64,000 bases of DNA, taken from positions 15,315,705 through 15,379,704 of the forward strand of contig JAMKCF010000013.1 in the NCBI GenBank assembly GCA_023634235.1, given 5' to 3'. Source of the stretch: Pisaster brevispinus. Lineage: Eukaryota; Echinodermata; Asteroidea; Forcipulatida; Asteriidae. The notes under the pieces are model-generated. The model was not told the DNA's origin. It worked only from the letters and a program-made list of their open reading frames with translations, and searched no databases. Shown here one piece after another: positions 24,901 through 32,505 of this stretch. The stretch's first letter is position 1; every line of letters begins with the position of its first letter. The position numbers and the translations under genes are program-made.

Positions 24901-27900
24901 AAGGCACTGTGCCCCTTTAAGAGATGTCATAATTGAATTAGGATTAAAAACAAAATTTGGGTTGTGCCGTTTCATCAGTTTGTGATAAGCACTGTATTCT
25001 CTGTGCTATCCAAGTCTCGCAGAAATAAACCCACAGACTACACTACTCAATGGGATTCCTAACACTAACAAAGTTACTCTGGACTTGGAAAGCATTTTGT
25101 ATAGTGCTTATCATGCCAACAATACCATTCCTAAATATTAAATATTAAATATTAAAAAAATTAAAAAAATCAATCCCAGGACAGACTCCTGCAACGACTC
25201 ATTGAAACTTCTCAAGGTGGGAGTCTGTAACCTCTCTTAAAGAGGGCCCCCCCTCGCAAGGTCAAATTCATATTTTGGGATGTACTAAACTTCCAGTAGA
25301 GAGACTCTATCAAATGAAAGGGGGAGAAAAGATTATAAGTCTCTAATCTCACTCTAAAATGGTGTAAAATTGTCATTCTATAGGATACCCATTTCAGAGC
25401 AAAATTTGAAATATGACAGCGTTTGATATCAACAACAAATGGGTCTGTACACATTCCACACAGGAATGTTTGTGTCAGTCAAATTCAATGCTGTTTGGAT
25501 TCAATATCATTAATCTAAGGAATGATTTTAAAACATTCCTGAACAAATATGTAAAAAAAAACAGCTATTTGAGAACGTGACATCATTAGGTTTTTTGGAA
25601 TGTTGACCGAATTCGCACTGGAAGGGTATAAAATACAGTGTCATTTTACACCATTTTACAGAGAGGTTAGAGACTTGTAAATTTGTCTCGTGCTTTCATA
25701 AGGACTCTATGTATTGGAAAATGAGTGGATCACAAAAATTGAGTTTGACCTTGAAGCCGCTCTTTAAATTCAACATCCATGTGGTTCAACGGGGGCCTCA
25801 ATAAATCCGTCCAACTCATGATGACATTTTCCAGCGAGGTCACCAACCATTTGAAACCATTTGATTGCAGGGGGTGTGTTTGACTGCACAACTGAACACT
25901 GAATTAACTTCACCACATGATATCACATTTCAGGCTGGCATCAAGTCCATTGGTCAGAGAGCCAGTCCATGGACCCAGAGACAAATATTTTAAATAGAAT
26001 TTGTTTTAATTAAAATTGTTGCCCATCACAAGGCACAAAAGGCCACTGGAGGCGTGGGCTACTCAAACGATATAGAAACAGAAAGCGAAGAGAATTAAGT
26101 GAAAAGAAACCCATTTTCATTACGCTTGAGCTGGGACAGTTTTTAGGCAGCAGGGAAACAGGATGCAAGTAAGGAATACCAAAGTGAAGCCGTGCCTGGG
26201 GAAGAAACTCGTTGAATAACAAACTCATCTTAAAACCAAGGGGCCTGCCTCCCGTTTTCATGTTTTCCTAATGTCAAGTGACACCATGGCGGAAGGAGTC
26301 CATGGTGACATCTTACAGACCATGTGACCTGTGACATCACATGTTTACAAAAGAGCCACAGAACCTAGTCTTTCGTGCAGGTACAATTTGTGCACGGCCC
26401 AATGAAAGAAAACATCAAATCTTATAAGTCTGATTTTTATGATATTTTTCGAAGGAAAGGAGCCTCATCTCAAAACGCTTACTGCTCTATGTTCTGACGA
26501 CCCTGTGTTCCGACAACCTCCATGTTCTGATAACCCCTCATGATCAACACACTAGGGTTGGGTTATTAAGGACACTAGGGTTAGGGTTAGGGTTAGAATT
26601 AGGAAACTACATTAGGGTTGTTGCAACATAGGGGTGTCGCAACATAGGTGTGTAAACCTCAAAACTTGTTCATGAATCAGGTGTTATTTTCTTGATAACT
26701 CTTGAATTTATGCGGAAATTATGACACCAAATGTAAAACTTCCCATATGACCAGGGTAGTATCTTGCCTGCCAGAAAGGCCCTGGAACGTACAAGGTTAC
26801 GATGTCTGTACTGTTGGATAGTTCTAACACCAGTCTGTCTGTCTTTCTCCGTCTCACTCAGACTTCCTCTCAAGACAGGAGGTGACTTCTAAGTCGATAA
26901 GCCTGATCAAAGCTTACGTCTCCAAGCTGAAAGAAGACATGCCGTCGAAGAAATCTCGCTTCAGTGAGCAGACCTGGATTTATCCCGATAAGACCACAGA
27001 CCCACTGGTCCTCTCCTTCCAAGAAAGGTTCGTACATTCAATCCCGGAACAAGGGGAATGAGCTGTTGCAAACTGCTTATAAACAGATGTATATTACATC
27101 TATTTAATCATTGCAGTACCTGCTGCTAAGGATTCGAACCCGCCTCTAGCCATCGGGCTAGCTCAGTGGTCTAGTGGTAAGACATCTGCTCTAGCAATGC
27201 AAAGGTCGTGGGTTCGAATCCCACCCGAGTGATTGCCTGCAGATTTTTTTCACAGAGCTCGGGAAAGCACTGAGCATACAGTTCTTAATACACAATGGTG
27301 TAAGGGAAAAAACAAACTAAAAACTGCTTATTAAGTTATACCAACCAAAATGACCTGTGGTATAAGTGCACAAATTTGTTACAGAGCTACACTTTGACCC
27401 TCTTGGGGTCTGTGTCATTAAATCCTGTATACCCGTACAATTGGGGATCAGGTTGGCTCAGGGGATCAGTGGTTTCTTTCCAGTGGACTCGGTTCGAATC
27501 CCACCTCAGACCGGAGCCGTGCAGGTGGATTTGTTTTCAGTCCCTACTTGCTTGCGTGGGTTTTCCCCGCTTGGGGTTTTCTTCCCACATCTGAAACTGA
27601 TCGTTTCTTCTTGTTTCTAATTCATCCTGTTATCATGGTTTGTGGTTTGGTGACTGTGAAGACTTCTGTTATTAATCCTGATCCATCCTGACTTCAAGTC
27701 ACAAGTTCCTTTTAACCGTTTCGGAAAACAAACGTAAATTCACAACCCTAGTATCACAAAATCCTCACAGATATTTAAGCTACTGCGATTTGCAGCCATT
27801 TATGAGGACCTGTGTGCATGATTTATAAGATGTGCCAGAAATGTATTTCTAAAAAATACCTTCATTGCTTGAATCATAGAGCAAGTACCTTGCTCTATGC

Positions 27901-30348
27901 TTGAACATAAGGAGCATTAAATGTATTTCATCCACAACAAAAACCAGTTTTTCCTTGTCTTGTTCTTGTCTCGTTCTAGAATTTCAAGGTTGACACGACT
28001 ACCCCAGGCCCTGATTGACAAGTACAGCTACTTCCAGGTGGTGCATTATGGGAAGCACGGCCACTACAACGCCCACCATGACTCGAGTGACATCGATAGC
28101 ATGACATGCTGCCACCTGACCCAGAGCAAACGGTGCCGCATATGCAGGTAAGGCTGGTCGTGCCTGGTTCGTTAGATGAGGCTATGGCCAGATATAGAGA
28201 TATATAGGTTTAGTCATAGCCACATCAACCGGCTATAACTGGCTATTGACCTCAGATTTAATGCTGGAAGATAGCAAGATCCAGCAATTCAGCCATAGCC
28301 AGAGCCAAAGGCTATATCTCGCTGTTGACCTCGACGATGCAAAGTTCAGCAAAATTCAGCAATCTGGTTCTAGAGCATTGTCTGAACCATTAAACCCCAA
28401 GCTTGCCCAGTGATGAGAGGCCACCTAAAATCAATGGGTAATAGTGCTTAAAGGTCGGTCATAGATTAGTTGTGTAATTTTAGTGCTGATTTATAAGACA
28501 AATTATAAAGAAAGATACTATAAAAGTCACATGTGAAAGTTCAGTTGAATACAGTGCCTACTTGCTGAGAAAACAGCCAAAAACTCTCACGGTATTTTCC
28601 CAAGAACGCCGAATCCATCCACGTTAAGCAAGGTGACACAGCGGGGTACAAACCACATCTCTGCCAGCAGCATTCGGGAACGGACACCAACCCTCAGAAA
28701 TCATCCGAGAAACGATTCATGCATAAATTGTTTCTCAGATTCATGTGTTTTGGGCTAAAAAAGTATCCAAGCCATATTCCCCCAAGGGAATCCTTCCTCA
28801 ATGCTACTTCCAAGCAATGCTACTTACCAAGTAAGCTTTTATGGTCATAAGTTTTCGAAGTATTTACCTATCTATGACCCTATCCTTTTAGCACATATCG
28901 GTGTAAGGGCGAAACTAAATGACATGTCTGAATTAACGGCTACAGCAGTGGCTATGGCTGGTGGCTATGGCCAACAAGTCTTATTTAATCAACATTGTCA
29001 CTGTAGCCAGTGGCCATTAGCCGTAGCCAAAGTTCCATTAGCCATAGCCAAAGTTGCTTGATTTGGTTACAGCCTAAAATAATATTCTTCATCCTCAATG
29101 CAGTTATTACATCTCCAAAAAAAACAACAACAGGTAAATAGGAAAAGTCTTTGATTCCATCTGTAGAAAGTTTCTAAATCAAAACATTCCTTTTGGATTG
29201 CAGATTTATGACGATCATGGTCTACCTAAATACGGTTGAAGAGGGGGGCGAGACAGCCTTCCCCATCGCCAACAATGACACTTATGACAGACATGTGAGT
29301 GTAACTGGAGTACTAGTCATATCCCCAAACCCTTCAAACTCCAACTGTGTGTTTCGTTTGATTCCTTGTGGACTGCAAGATGGTTGTCAATAGAGGGCGC
29401 ATCTTTGCAGCAGGGTGGTCTTGAGTTCATGGAGGATTAATACTACACCAACCTTAACTTACACAGCCTTGAATCTTTCAAGAAATAATAAATAATAAAT
29501 AATAGAGGCTTCTTGTATAGCGCTTAAATCCATCACTCAGTGATGATCATGGTGCTCCAACATTTGGTCCCTGTGCCATTTATTTCATTCCTTAAACCAT
29601 CTCAGCTCCTTTGGGGGAGTAAAGGCTTATACAGCCTGTGCTGCCAAATATGTAGGGCACCAGCTAAATCAATCACAAGAACCATCTCTGCCCTGGATCA
29701 CAGGTACCCATATACCCCTGGGTGAAGAAAGGCAATTATAGTGTCTTGCTCGAGGACACAAGTGTCATGACCAGGGTTCGAACCAACACCCTGATGACTC
29801 AGACACCATGGGCCAATTTCATAGAGCAAAACAGAAAAATATTGCTTAATGGTTTTCTGCTAAGCAAAGGATACCAGTCACTGATGGAATAATAGATATG
29901 GTATTTTGGTTGGTAATCTTATTCTGGTAAGCAAACTTTTGTTGTGCGTTCCTACTTTTTATTTTTAAGCGGCACATGAAACTGGGCCCAGAACTTGAAG
30001 GCGGTGCACTAAACCGCTCGGCCACGTCAGGCCACAAGAACACGTAATCGTAGCACTTCATAAACTAACTTTTTAATTTGTCTTCCCCTCTTCTGGAAGG
30101 TATTCCGCCTGAACGGCATGATGAATCTCAACGCTCGATGTCACCAGTCCAACCTCAGGGTCCAACCGCAATTAGGCAAAGCGGTCATTTGGTACAATCA
30201 CTTCATCAACGAGACCACCGGATGGCTGGGGGACATTGACCCCTTCACCTGGCACGGCGGATGCCCCGTCACCAAGGGCAAGAAATGGATTATGAATCGG
30301 TGGATTGCAGTCAGCAACGATCGGGACCTCGACCTGGAGTTGTCATGA
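9833..30348 (+). CDS. Transmembrane prolyl 4-hydroxylase (P4HTM), 5' partial, eight exons
   Basis: Join 9833-9914, 11118-11272, 11710-11771, 23909-23943, 26862-27027, 27980-28147, 29204-29294, 30100-30348. The total is 1008 bases, 335 residues plus TGA, and every splice phase agrees. P4HTM is an ER-membrane 2-oxoglutarate/Fe(II) dioxygenase linked to HIF-alpha hydroxylation and calcium signalling; this is family knowledge. Visible in the visible part of the protein: the entry motif IPDFFTSEEC at residues 29-38; EF-hand loops at 68-79 (DGNRDNKLSLRE) and 107-118 (DLNHDDFLSRQE); iron ligands H199 and D201 in AHHDSS, and H305 in WHGGCPV; and the 2-oxoglutarate-binding lysine K315 ten residues after H305. 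EF-hands placed before the P4Hc core separate P4HTM from collagen P4H and PHD enzymes. The C-terminus stops about 17 residues after the core, shorter than the human protein as I recall it. The N-terminal cytoplasmic tail and membrane segment are outside the window. It is convergent with TIKI. Confidence 0.95.
10019..10165 (+). mobile_element. SINE-2, tRNA-headed
   Basis: GCGGGTCTAGTGGTTAAAAC, ATCTGCTCTAAAATGCGT and GGGTTTGAATCCCACCC, then a body with GACTTGGAAAGCACTTCCAG. Same head type as the copy at 27158. Confidence 0.7.
10237..11079. repeat. Family A foldback element carrying an insertion
   Basis: The left end TTTAAAGAGGGGCTCCAGGG and the right end AGCCCCTCTTTAAAGA are both present, but about 840 bases apart instead of about 530. 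The extra DNA contains a second small element (10828-11037). Its right end lies only about 40 bases from a P4HTM acceptor. Confidence 0.8.
10828..11037. repeat. Small element inside the family A copy
   Basis: CAGAGCTGCCAACTCTCCCT at the left and TTGGCAGCTCTAC at the right bound four TCTCCCTGAT words. It accounts for most of the excess length of the family A copy at 10237-11079. Confidence 0.7.
11118..11272 (+). CDS. P4HTM exon (start of catalytic region, EF-hand loop 1)
   Basis: The acceptor is caattag and the donor GAG|GTGAGG. The first two bases complete E28, and the exon ends in phase 0. It encodes IPDFFTSEECKHMIALAKEQ, a typical P4Hc entry helix, and ends with EF loop DGNRDNKLSLRE. The calcium-coordinating positions D1, N3, D5 and E12 are present, but position 6 is N rather than the usual G. 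A family A repeat copy ends only about 40 bases upstream of the acceptor. Confidence 0.93.
11710..11771 (+). CDS. P4HTM exon (linker between EF-hands)
   Basis: The acceptor is ttttcag and the donor AT|GTAAGT. It encodes MQQTLEDGFDVYLDDGDVRQ plus a split M100, the linker between the two EF-hand loops. It is only 62 bases and is followed by a 12.1-kb intron. Confidence 0.9.
12023..12392. repeat. Family B foldback element, diverged
   Basis: Same order of words as the 56701 copy (GGCTTGTAGCTC, GAGAGAAGATT, CAAGACCACCG, ATCACTGGCCTCAGGCCTGC). The middle differs and is shared with the copy at 18880-19107, which suggests a subfamily. Confidence 0.7.
13522..13857. repeat. Family D element containing a minisatellite
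   Basis: Outer sequence (AGGGCAAGGTCATTTTCATT, TTTGCAAAGGGCACTTCCAT, ACTATGGGAAACTTTTGAA and GGCCATGG then TCCAGGCCTGCAAT) matches the simple copy at 46363-46524 almost word for word. The difference is a tandem expansion in the middle. Confidence 0.8.
13619..13829 (+). repeat. 22-bp tandem repeat (minisatellite)
   Basis: The unit GGGGCAACAGAGGCCAAGAC plus CA is repeated about nine times with essentially no differences, followed by a partial unit. GAGGCC starts at 13629 and then every 22 bases to 13805. The long ORFs in several frames over it are by-products of the array. Confidence 0.95.
14090..14400 (+). mobile_element. Non-LTR retrotransposon ORF2 C-terminal relic with 3' tail
   Basis: With one in-frame stop (TGA where CGA would be expected) it reads RYGR, then AFTVSAPTLWNNLPHHIRQA and SFLESFIAMLKTHVLLF. 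This is the hallmark 'R.F...P.LWN.LP..IR....F...LK..L' end of CR1/L2/Jockey-type ORF2 proteins. It is followed by CAGCGCTTTGTAAC, AAGGTGCTTTGTAAAT and an (ATT)n tail typical of such 3' ends. Confidence 0.8.
14412..14500 (+). mobile_element. SINE-2 fragment
   Basis: GGGTTCAAATCCCACTCAAG, TAGCCTGG and a poly-T stretch match the middle of SINE-2; the head is largely lost. Confidence 0.5.
15322..15514. repeat. Family C foldback element (short form)
   Basis: GGGCCTGATTTCAGAGAGCC and CTGTAAGCACAAAAACTGCT at the left; TTGCTAAGC and TGCTTAGAAGC then AATGAGGCCC at the right. Confidence 0.65.
16840..17157. repeat. Foldback element with ~100-bp arms
   Basis: The left arm (16840-16941) starts TTGGTACAATGACTTGC and ends GGGGCAAGCTTTTG. 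The right arm (17056-17157) is its reverse complement with roughly 80-85% match, including GAATTCCTCAGACTATAGA in both. The loop is about 115 bases. Confidence 0.85.
17470..17775 (-). mobile_element. SINE-1 related copy, minus strand
   Basis: Read on the minus strand: GTGGTCGAGCGGATAAGAGC head, GGGTTCGAGTCCCGGTCGTG, then a body with CGTAAAGCCGTTGGTCCCGC, ending in the TGTAGCACC tail region. The body differs from the 5455 copy after the first ~190 bases, so this is a subfamily. Confidence 0.8.
18880..19107. repeat. Family B element, one half
   Basis: Shares ACTCAACAGAATTGAAAG, AACTTGTTTCTGTTCAAGAT and AAACACAAGACCACCG with the 12023 copy, and ends in the family's CCTCGGGCC / TTTGAGCC region. 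Confidence 0.7.
21485..21790 (+). mobile_element. Non-LTR retrotransposon ORF2 C-terminal relic
   Basis: Reads STASARLIIPKSHTTHYGDQ and AFSHMAPVLWNQ, then after a frame change LPSDIRNIHFINTLQTHIKK. Same 'P.LWN.LPSDIR' hallmark as the 14090 relic but a different lineage. Broken by at least one frameshift. Confidence 0.75.
23243..23597. repeat. Family A foldback element, 5' truncated
   Basis: Only the inner left part and the right arm remain, ending ACTGAATTTACTATCGAGCC and CCTTTTTAAA. Confidence 0.75.
23909..23943 (+). CDS. P4HTM 35-base micro-exon (first half of EF-hand loop 2)
   Basis: The acceptor is tttccag and the donor G|GTGAGT. Eleven whole codons, YSELGIDLNHD, lie between a completed M100 and a split D112. 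It carries positions 1-5 of the second EF-hand loop. Both flanking phases join without a break, which strongly supports an exon this small. Confidence 0.9.
24128..24510 (-). mobile_element. Non-LTR retrotransposon 3' fragment (reverse transcriptase thumb)
   Basis: The minus strand reads LKLVYVQYVRPSFEYSSPVW and then IAGLTKKQLECLERIH, the well-known 'Y.RP.LEY.S.VW..L...Q...LE..Q' block after the catalytic core of reverse transcriptases. It continues leftward into an A/T-rich 3' region. Inactive relic. Confidence 0.8.
25234..25769. repeat. Family A foldback element, full length
   Basis: The left end CTTAAAGAGGGCCC and the right end GCCGCTCTTTAAA enclose about 535 bases. The two arms match for roughly 200 bases each by eye. 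Confidence 0.85.
26480..26660. repeat. Foldback element with telomere-like core
   Basis: Left words TATGTTCTGACGACCCTGTG and ATGTTCTGATAACCCC; right words GCAACATAGGGGTGTCGCAA and CATAGGTGTG are reverse complements of them. The centre holds CTAGGGTTAGGGTTAGGGTT. A relative lies at 37515-37655. Confidence 0.7.
26862..27027 (+). CDS. P4HTM exon (second half of EF-hand loop 2, linker)
   Basis: The acceptor is cactcag; the donor AG|GTTCGT is weak compared with the other sites of the gene. It completes the loop as D-FLSRQE, then encodes a charged linker containing SKLKEDMPSKKSRF and TWIYPDKTTDPLVLSFQE. The last codon (R167) is split. Confidence 0.92.
27158..27300 (+). mobile_element. SINE-2, tRNA-headed
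   Basis: GGGCTAGCTCAGTGGTCTAG and TGGTAAGACATCTGCTCTAG (two A-box-like words), then GGTTCGAATCCC (B box), then a TTTTTTT-bearing body with TCGGGAAAGCACTGAGCATA. The acceptor stem does not close properly, so it is a SINE head rather than a tRNA gene. Confidence 0.75.
27440..27605 (+). mobile_element. SINE with degenerate tRNA head
   Basis: GGTTGGCTCAGGGGATCAGT, CGGTTCGAATCCCACCTCAG, then GCGTGGGTTTTCCCCGC and a thymine-rich end. Confidence 0.55.
27980..28147 (+). CDS. P4HTM exon (double-stranded beta-helix, HxD iron site)
   Basis: The acceptor is gttctag and the donor AG|GTAAGG. It encodes ISRLTRLPQALIDKYSYFQV, then VHYGKHGHYNAHHDSS with iron ligands H199 and D201, and a cysteine-rich end (C210, C211, C219, C222) in a loop that is also variable and cysteine-bearing in vertebrate P4HTM. 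Confidence 0.95.
28455..28890. repeat. Family E element inserted in a GGCTATGGC element
   Basis: CGGTCATAGATTAG at the left and CTATCTATGACC at the right bound about 435 bases. Partial relatives lie at about 5055-5240 and 18265-18500 (AACGATTCTCGG, TTATGGTCATAAA). Flanks 28160-28450 and 28895-29075 are rich in GGCTATGGC / GCCATAGCC words and look like the two halves of one older element. Confidence 0.65.
29204..29294 (+). CDS. P4HTM exon (core beta strands, GGET motif)
   Basis: The acceptor is attgcag and the donor CAT|GTGAGT; the exon ends in phase 0. It encodes FMTIMVYLNTVEEGGETAFP, the canonical 'YLN.V..GGET.FP' stretch of P4Hc domains, followed by IANNDTYDRH. Confidence 0.96.
29480..30035 (-). 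mobile_element. SINE, minus strand, interrupted by a family C element
   Basis: The head at the right end (minus strand GTGGCCGAGCGGTTTAGTGC) is separated from the B box (GGTTCGAACC at about 29777) by the family C insertion at 29811-29993. The body runs left to a (TAA)n tail at 29482-29505. It lies in the last P4HTM intron. Confidence 0.8.
29811..29993. repeat. Family C element inserted in a SINE
   Basis: GGGCCAATTTCATAGAGCA at the left and ACATGAAACTGGGCCC at the right interrupt an antisense SINE whose two pieces lie on either side (29480-29810 and 29994-30035). Confidence 0.75.
30100..30348 (+). CDS. P4HTM terminal exon (distal His and 2OG-binding Lys)
   Basis: The acceptor is tggaag in phase 0 and the stop is TGA at 30346-30348. 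It encodes SNLRVQPQLGKAVIWYNHF, then the distal motif WHGGCPVTKGKKWIMNRWI with iron ligand H305 and K315. The tail NDRDLDLELS is short and acidic. An internal ATG at 30118 is not the start; the reading frame continues from the acceptor. Confidence 0.96.
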   Translation, partial: VFRLNGMMNLNARCHQSNLRVQPQLGKAVIWYNHFINETTGWLGDIDPFTWHGGCPVTKGKKWIMNRWIAVSNDRDLDLELS

Positions 30349-30830
30349 CAATTAATGCCGATCTTACTTTTGGCTGTTTGTTCTAGTTTCAATTTGTTAA
30401 TGGTTAAACTCAAGGCAGAGAGTTCAGGTAAATTTATGCAATTTAGAGTCGCATTAAATGCTTTCTTGGTATCAGTGATTTTTTATAAGCTCTGCAAATA
30501 TTAACACTTTAAAAAAAAGAAGTTTTATAATGACTTTGGGATGATATGGTAATATTTACTAATCATTGATTATATTAATCAAAACAAAATGATACATTGT
30601 GCAATATTTAATACATTTTCAGATTTTTAATGAGTGGAGTAATTGGAAGGAAAGTTTACTGTATTACGAGCTGAGTTATCAAGCTAGTTTATATATTGAA
30701 TTTGTTTGATTATTTTTGAAAATTCATGTAAATATGTTAATTTTTATCAGCATGTGCCTTAATCTGACATATTGAAAGTACCTTTTTTCCAATGTAAATA
30801 AAATAACATTCTTGCAATTGTTTATAAAAG
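30349..30830 (+). other. P4HTM 3' untranslated region (likely)
   Basis: A/T-rich, non-repetitive DNA follows the stop codon and runs to about 25-30 bases past an AATAAA signal. The end point is inferred from the signal and not seen directly. Confidence 0.6.
30797..30802 (+). promoter_or_regulatory. Polyadenylation signal AATAAA for P4HTM
   Basis: Canonical hexamer in the context GTAAATAAAATAAC, about 450 bases after the stop codon. A GT/T-rich stretch (TTGTTTATAAAAG) follows about 25 bases later. Confidence 0.65.
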
Positions 30831-31659
30831 AACGAATTGTTATATATCTTTGATTGCACCAATCAGACTTTGGAACATTGTTCTTATCCTCAAGAATATT
30901 CTTATCAATTCTGATGCATAATTATAATATTTACAAATAATCTTTACTGTTTGATTAACCTTCCTATTCTTGGTAACAAAAATTTCCAGTGAGCTGCTGG
31001 TCAACCATTTTGAAACTGCATGGTTTCTCTGTGTACTATAGTACAACGAAGCACAGAACTAACTGCTCATATGCATGTATGTGTACTATGCATGCAGCTT
31101 GAGATTGTGTGTAACTTGTAAGTCGTGTAGATGCATTCACCACATGATATCATATTGAAGGCTTGCATATCATTCAAAACCACGGTGGATGAGATTGAAT
31201 GGTCAGTCAGAAAGTATCAAGAATCAAATTCATTTCATATCGCAAATAAATGAGAAAGCAAACGCTCTTAGACTGCATATATCATCATCATTTCAATTTT
31301 AAAGTGCTCACAGGTTTAGTTGTATGGTGTGTTTATTGAAAACGTAAGGGTAGATTGAACTAAATTTACTCTTCCAAAAACCAGTGAATGATAGTAACTA
31401 CTTTGCCATGTAGATTGTTCTTGCTAAATTGTTTCTGCTATTATATCTACTGTCGTTCAAATGAACTTCCAATGAGCTTATTTGGAAAATTCATTATGAG
31501 GATGTTCTCCTGTATATCTACTACCCCGGAGTAGATAGGATGAAATCAAGGGCCTTCTATTTTCACTAAGTGGGTTAAGGGGACTGTTTGTGGCATCTTC
31601 ACTGCCCGCAGAGTGAGATTTTTGGTCTTAACCCTAACAGACTAGACCCTTCGGTAAAC

Positions 31660-32065
31660 ATATTGCCCAAATCCTTCAATATCCTTCAGATTAAAGTTGT
31701 CATAAACCTAAAGTGCCCAAATCCTTCTATTTCCTTTTCCTTATTGTAAATATACATATTAGCCCAAATCCTTCTAAATCCTTTTGTGACAGTAGTTAAA
31801 TCAACTTTGTGATTTACTGCCAAGCTAACAAAAAAACACTTTAGTTGCAAAACAAAAAAGAAAAGTCAGCTTTATTATAATTTCCACCCCTAAAAGCCCA
31901 AAACCTTCAGAATCCTATTTTGGCCAAGCTGCATGCGACCTAAAACCTTCTAAATCCTCCTATGTAAAAACAGCCTGATAGCCCAAGTCCTGCTAAATCC
32001 TCCCCAAACAAAAACTCATTGTAGCCCAAACCCTTCTAAATCCTCCTGTGCTGCAGATCTCTAAA
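31660..32065. repeat. Degenerate spaced direct repeat
   Basis: About ten occurrences of a word like AGCCCAAATCCTTCTAAATC + CT, at irregular spacing of roughly 30-80 bases, all in the same orientation. Spacers are not obviously related. Confidence 0.7.
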
Positions 32066-32141
32066 AACCCAACTCCTTAATCCTGCACTATGGCAATGAG
32101 GATATTGGGCCCTTTAGGGTTAATGTTTCAATGTGCTGTGT

Positions 32142-32505
32142 CCTGGCCGAGCGGATAAGAGCACCGGACTCAAGCTCTGGTGTTTCTGATCAGCAGAGTG
32201 TGGGTTCGAGTCTCGGTGATGGCACTTGCGTCCTTGAGCAAGATTCTTTACCCTAATTGCTTTGTCCTTTGGATGGGACATTAAGCCGTAGGTCCCGTGT
32301 ACTAGGGTTGGTATTGCACGTAAAAGAACCCAGAACACTTATTGTGGAAGAGTAGGGGTTAACCCTGGTGTTTCTGGTTCACATAGCAATCACCCTTGTT
32401 TACAGGTTTCCTCAGGCTTGCGAGCTACAGTGATTAAAGTTCACTTATGAGGCATCCTTGGTTTCACTACCAGAAATATTTACATAGAATAATGACTTGT
32501 TAGCC
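32142..32505 (+). mobile_element. SINE-1, tRNA-headed
   Basis: CTGGCCGAGCGGATAAGAGC head, GGGTTCGAGTC B box, then the same body as 5455-5815 including CTCAGGCTTGCGAGCTACAG and GAGGCATCCTTGGTTTCA. It lies in the intergenic region. Confidence 0.85.

Larger units (their letters stand above)
23944..26861 (+). other. P4HTM intron splitting EF-hand loop 2 (2.9 kb)
   Basis: Contains a reverse-oriented non-LTR retrotransposon 3' fragment (24128-24510), a full-length family A element (25234-25769), a (TAAATAT)n stretch near 25132-25170, and a telomere-like element at 26480-26660. Confidence 0.85.

Noticed and set aside
26575..26600. Chromosome end or true telomere
   Set aside because: Only about three TTAGGG units, inside an element with inverted arms and with unique DNA on both sides.
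27158..27232. Possible functional tRNA gene
   Set aside because: A and B boxes are good, but the acceptor stem does not pair properly, the A-box region is duplicated, and the same head occurs on other SINE copies with unrelated bodies.
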